NCBI RefSeq assembly: GCF_004337985.1
Contig: NC_043741.1
Location: 6,657,937 to 6,721,936 of the forward strand
Length of the DNA stretch: 64,000 nt
From: Pyricularia pennisetigena
Taxonomy: Eukaryota > Ascomycota > Sordariomycetes > Magnaporthales > Pyriculariaceae
Direction of reading: 5' to 3'
Below, piece after piece: positions 59,744 to 64,000 of the stretch. Both the position numbers and the translations under genes were made by a program. Positions within the stretch are counted from its first letter, which is position 1. Each line of letters begins with the position of its first letter. The notes beneath the pieces are model-generated. The model was given only the letters and a program-made list of their open reading frames with translations, did no database searches and was not told where the DNA came from.

Positions 59744-62016
59744 ATGTCAGGGGCACAAAGCAAGCGCCAGGCGGCGCGGAACGAGAAGGTCCTGCAGGAG
59801 CTCGTCCAGGGCGTGCCGGGCAACAATCTTTGCGCCGATTGCCACTCTCGAAACCCAGGTACGAATGCTTTCTTGGGCAGCTTATTTGTTTGACTTGGCC
59901 ATCGGTCTTTTTGATTTCTTGTCAACTAACAATCGACCTATACAACAGCTTGGGCATCATGGAGCGTAAGAACCTAGAGCACACCCTCCTGACCGGCGCG
60001 CCTTGCACATTTCCACCAAGACGCGTATACAGAAATCCGAACACGGGAACTGACACTCACTGTTCTCATCATAGCTTGGTGTCTTTTTGTGCATGCGTTG
60101 CGCCGCCATACATCGCAAGCTGGGGACACACATCTCGAAAGTCAAGTCCCTGAGCATGGACAGTTGGTCCAACGAGCAGGTCGATGTGCGTGCAATACCG
60201 ACACCGAAGCGTCCCTTTTTCTGTATTCGAACATACTAACCACCCTCCTCTTGTGCTCCAGAACATGCGCAAGGTCGGCAACGCCACTTCAAACAAGATC
60301 TACAATCCCCAGAACAAGAAGCCCCCTGTCCCCATCGATGTCGACGAGGCAGATTCGGCCATGGAACGATTCATTCGGCAAAAGTATATGAACAACTCGG
60401 TAGCGAGCGCGAGGCGGCACAACACAGGCAGCACCGAATCTGATGAGACTCCTCCCCCGCTGCCGCCAAAGACCCCCAGCAGGTTTGGGTTCCGTTCCGC
60501 CTCTTCTATCTTTCCGCTCTCGTCCAAGGCAAAGAAGGATGCCGACTCGTCCCGGCGACCTCCTCCCTCGCCACGAAGCTTCGACGACCATACAATGCCC
60601 GTCTCGCCTAGAGGCAGGCCGTCGAAACCATTCGGGGCGACGATTCAACATGACAACCAGGACGACGTGGAGCATAAGCTAATGCGGCTGAGGGATATGG
60701 GCTTTCTCGATGAGCAGCGGAACTCTATGGTGCTTCGCGGCATGGGTGGAAATCTGGAGAAGACGATCGAGGCTCTGGTTAGACTGGGAGAAGGGTCTGC
60801 CGGGTTGTCCGTGGCTCGGGAAAAAGTCACACCGCTCAAGCGATCATTGACCCCGGCATCATCCCATTTAAGCATTCCGCAGTCAGCCACATCCCCGTCA
60901 GGATCGTCAACGAACCCTTTCGACATGTTGGACATGCTGCCTGCCCAACCCCAGTCGTCCCAGTCGACGGGTACGCTGCAGAACAAGAACCCGTACAACA
61001 ACACCTCCACGAACCCTTTCGGAGTTCCAAGCCAGCAAAATCATGGTCTCGAGCAGGCTCTCCAGAACATGTCACTCTCGGCACCGCAGCAACCGCAATC
61101 CTTGTTCCCTAATCATACCGGAGGCGTCTCTGCCTACAACCAGGGGCAACAACCGCAGCAGCAGGACTACAACCCGTTTCACCAGATGCAGCAGAGCCCA
61201 CAGGCATACCAGCAACAGCAGGCAGTCAACGGGCAGATGCCACAAATGCCCCAGAACATAGCACCAACGGCATTCAACAACCACCAAACGTACCCTCCTG
61301 TGACGCAACAACCAATGCCGACAGGTTCCAATCCCTTCTATCAACAGCAGCAGCCAGCGTCCCTCTCTGTCAACACTGCTGTTGGGATGGGGCAATATGC
61401 AGGGAATCCCTTCATGGCTAAATCGCCGACCCGAGTCCAATCGCCGACGACTCTGACTCAAATTCCCGAGCAGACTCAGCAAAACTTTTACCACAGCGCA
61501 ACGGCAACACAGCCGCCGTGGGGCTCACAAGCTCCCGCGATGCTTTACTCGACGCCATTAAGTGCTCCCGTACAGTCGCAGACTAACAATCCCTTTTTCG
61601 TGCCGCAACAGCAACCCCAGCAGCACAACATGGCTCCGAGACCAGACACGGCGTCAATCATGGCCCTGTACAATAGCTCCCCAGCACCACAACCAGCGTC
61701 AAATCCGTACCAAACGCAACAGCAGCTTTCGAACCAGGGTGGCAACATGCCCCTGACCTCCTCTCCCGGCCAGTTTCAGCAACAGCTGCAGCAGAACCAA
61801 CAAAACTTCACAGCTCAGGCACCAACGAGGGCATTGACCACGCCGGCCCTCTCATCTGGTAACAAAAATCCGTTCATGAGCATGGCGGGCGGCGCAGCCG
61901 AGGTCACGGCACCTTCGGGCGCCAGGAGTAGGGACAGCGTGTTGGCCCAGGGACTAGAGTGGACGAATGGACGGCACAGCCCAGACGCGTTTGCCAGCCT
62001 CAGCGCCAGGACATAA
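59744..62016 (+). CDS. ArfGAP-UBA protein with NPF motifs (Ucp3-like)
   Basis: GTPase-activating protein for Arf in vesicle traffic or endocytosis. Exons 59744-59858, 59949-59965 (17 nt), 60075-60185 and 60262-62016; 665 aa. The ArfGAP zinc finger is C30-x2-C33-x16-C50-x2-C53 with arginine finger R58 in IHRKLG; the 17-nt exon supplies AWASW inside the finger. [14 protein letters not shown] and [11 protein letters not shown] complete the domain. A UBA domain lies at about 214-256 ([14 protein letters not shown]...[14 protein letters not shown]). The remaining 400 residues are Gln/Pro/Asn-rich and carry seven Asn-Pro-Phe tripeptides, the ligand of EH domains. A polyproline segment (PPPLPPKTP) precedes the UBA. 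The combination matches fission yeast Ucp3. Confidence 0.9.
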
Positions 62017-62673
62017 GGGGCTGCCTGTGGGGGACGGCTGGATGAGCGGCACGCACTGGGGACGGTAATAGACTGTCTTGAGGGGCGATACGTAATGTAA
62101 TGAAGGCTTGGGTGGAATGGGAGGACTTGAGCGGCTACGGGCCGAGCTTACCGGTCGATCTGGAATGCTTGTGCCATTGTGTTAATTCTAAGCAAAACTG
62201 TGAAAATAATTAGGCTCAGGCCCTTGTATATACACGCTGTACTCTTTTTTGTTTCCCGCGTTTGGAAATGCACTTGCGATTTTGCCATGATGAACCTCTT
62301 ACTAGAATTAGACGATAACAGCATAGCACATGTTTACCGGCTATAAAGTCTTTTTGAACAGCGACCAAGATCTTATTGTATTGGCGCAAATCAGACAGAA
62401 TTGCGCCCTTGCTGGCCCCACGTAAGCTCAGATATACACTTATAAGATTTCAGACGGGCAGATGGACAACATGCCAATGCCAAGACCATAACCCAGACTT
62501 ATCTATATCACATTATAATACAGAGTCATGTATTCCCTGCATATAGGGGCACGACACTCGCATCTTCCCATCTTCAACAACAACCGCCACCTCTCATATA
62601 ACAAGGATCCAAGGCGTGCTCATAGCCTCCACTCATCATCCACCATCAACCCGCCGCCCGCGATACGGACGTA
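62017..62673. other. Convergent spacer, ArfGAP / SAM35
   Basis: 3' flanks of two convergent genes; no other feature seen. Confidence 0.5.
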
Positions 62674-63806
62674 TCAAACCTTCTCCCACTCCACAGAAGC
62701 ACCGCAATCCTCAGCACGTACACCCACGCCCCAGAGCCTCTCCAGCATGCGATCCCGATGGTCCACCAGCGCCGGGGCCTCAGCCACCAGCGCCTCGGCG
62801 AGCGACCTGTCGCCCCACGGCAGCGAGAGCAGCAGGTGCGTGTAGGCAAAGACGGCGGCATCGAGCAGGCCCGGGCCGGCGGGGCCGGCGAACCACGGCC
62901 GTGCGTCGCGCCCACCGTCGTCCTCCGGAAGCAGCTCGGCGCTCAGGCTCGCAAACGCCCTCGCCGCGTCGGCGCGCAGCGTCTCGGCCGCGGGACTGTC
63001 GACGCCGTTGTGCGACGCGGCCAGCTCGGCGTGCGCGGCGGCGCGGAGCTGCGCGTGGAGCGCACGCTGGGCCAGCGCAGAGCGGCTCGCTGGGGACAGG
63101 TACAGCGAGGTCAGGAGCTGGGTGTTGGCGGGATCGAGATACAGGGCGTGCAGCCAGGCGCGGCGGATGGGGTGGTCGACTAGCGAGGTGTAGAGGGCTT
63201 CGGATTCCTTGGTCAGGGTGCTGGTGGTCGGTGGTTCTGACTGTTGGTTTTGTTGCGAGGTGTTGTTGGTTTTGGTGGCGGCTGCGGCGTAAGCTTGGAG
63301 TTTGCTTGCCGGTATTGGTGTGGGAGAGGATGGCGGGAGGAGGAAGGGGAGAGCGCCGGTCGGGGATGCGTGGTTCGTCGACGGCAGGATTTGGACCTCG
63401 ACGCCTGCTATGCGAAGGAATGTCTAGTGCAGGCAGAGAGATGTGTGTCAGCATTGTTTGTGGCAATGGTCAAAGTAGAAGAGAACAGCATACTCACCTG
63501 CCACTTGAGGCAAGTAGGGTTGAAGCTAGGCCGGCCCTTGGCGGCATCCTCATCGGAGATGAAGACGTACAGCGTCGGCAGACTGCTGCTGCCGCTGCTG
63601 TTGCTCTCGCGGGGCCGAGGACATCGTGCAGGGAGGTCGTTGGCCGGGTATGTGTAGAGCGGGAAGCGGGCAAAGAGTCTCTGCAGGGGTGCAGGGATGC
63701 GGCCTGGGAAGAGGGTGTATCCGGGAGGGACGGCGGCGGACGACGCGGAGGCGGCCGAGGTCTTGGGCGGTGTGCCCTGTGCCGGTTGCTGCTGTTGCTC
63801 TGCCAT
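62674..63806 (-). CDS. SAM35: Metaxin-like outer mitochondrial membrane protein (Sam35-like)
   Basis: Subunit of the sorting and assembly machinery that inserts beta-barrel proteins in the mitochondrial outer membrane. Exons 63498-63806 and 62674-63423, 352 aa; intron phase 0 (CAG|GTGAGT..CACTAG). After a disordered Ala/Gln-rich start comes PLQRLFARFPLYTYPANDLP, then LPTLYVFISDEDAAKGRPSF and NPTCLKWQTFLRIAGVEVQI, with NHASPTGALPFLLPP, the thioredoxin-like half of the metaxin/GST fold. The C-terminal half is helical (EALYTSLVDHPIRRAWLHAL; AVFAYTHLLLSLPW) and ends VEWEKV. There is no transmembrane segment, as for peripheral Sam35. Sam37/metaxin 1 is the alternative; the FNPTCLKWQ signature made me prefer Sam35. 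Confidence 0.8.
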
Positions 63807-64000
63807 CCTGAGCTCTCTGGAGGTAGCTGTTTGTTTATGGGCGACTCAGAGCGATGGTACCTATCGCATTAGCAAAGCGATTGTTTTGGCGGGTGGGGGC
63901 TGTAATTCAATTCTCGCCACCGCAAAGGACTAGAACCCCGGTGACGTCCGGCATTTTCTGCCGTTAAGTTTTTTTTTTTTTTTTTCCTTGCTCGGCGGCG
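63807..64000. other. Right edge: upstream region of SAM35
   Basis: Only 194 bp remain; they hold a 19-T run (63968-63986) and no gene that can be read. Confidence 0.5.

Noticed and set aside
62616..63872. 418-codon plus-strand frame rich in Arg/Gly/Pro
   Set aside because: It is antisense to SAM35 in GC-rich DNA; the minus strand gives a conserved metaxin-like protein with a clean intron.

Overview
The window is chromosomal DNA of a filamentous ascomycete (Pezizomycotina; my inference is a Sordariomycete, possibly Magnaporthales). The evidence is short GT..AG introns that interrupt most genes, fungal-type forms of Ilv1, Rcf1, Fpr2, Sam35, NMT and LaeA-like proteins, a roughly even strand mix and long intergenic spacers. 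Three N-gaps (7955-8007, 39911-39912, 41140-41160), two of them beside homopolymers, mark it as a draft assembly. I see no rRNA, tRNA, CRISPR array, intact transposon or polyketide/peptide synthetase. I rebuilt exons by eye from splice signals, reading phase and family knowledge; every multi-exon model listed closes in frame.

Left part (1-25.6 kb): DNA polymerase epsilon subunit B (truncated by the window edge), respiratory supercomplex factor Rcf1, threonine dehydratase Ilv1, mitochondrial ribosomal bL36m, a LYRM2-like LYR protein, histone N-acetyltransferase NatD/Naa40, a PLAC8 Cys-rich protein, a 14-exon oligopeptide transporter (OPT), N-myristoyltransferase (NMT), an unknown single-TM protein with a PPxY motif, and an alpha/beta hydrolase whose intron carries 70 consecutive A bases.

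Middle part (25.6-45 kb): a 4.3-kb gene-poor stretch, then an 849-residue protein that fuses a ~390-residue disordered region to an alpha/beta-hydrolase domain whose nucleophile and catalytic histidine both look replaced. It is followed by a short Trk-type cation transporter, the ER immunophilin Fpr2 (C-terminal HNEL), a small Ser-rich protein and a two-motif RPEL protein. Spacers here are long and low-complexity.

Right part (45-64 kb): translesion polymerase kappa, a Cys-rich putative zinc-binding protein, an MDR-type oxidoreductase, a PLP-dependent group II decarboxylase and a LaeA-like methyltransferase (the last three may form a small metabolic neighbourhood), then an ArfGAP-UBA protein with seven NPF motifs and a metaxin-like Sam35.

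Most genes are housekeeping. Five products are mitochondrial (Rcf1, Ilv1, bL36m, LYRM2-like, Sam35). The most unusual items are the putative pseudo-hydrolase fusion, a 7-nt terminal exon that supplies the catalytic C-terminal leucine of NMT, and an in-frame 75-nt intron in the N-clasp of polymerase kappa.
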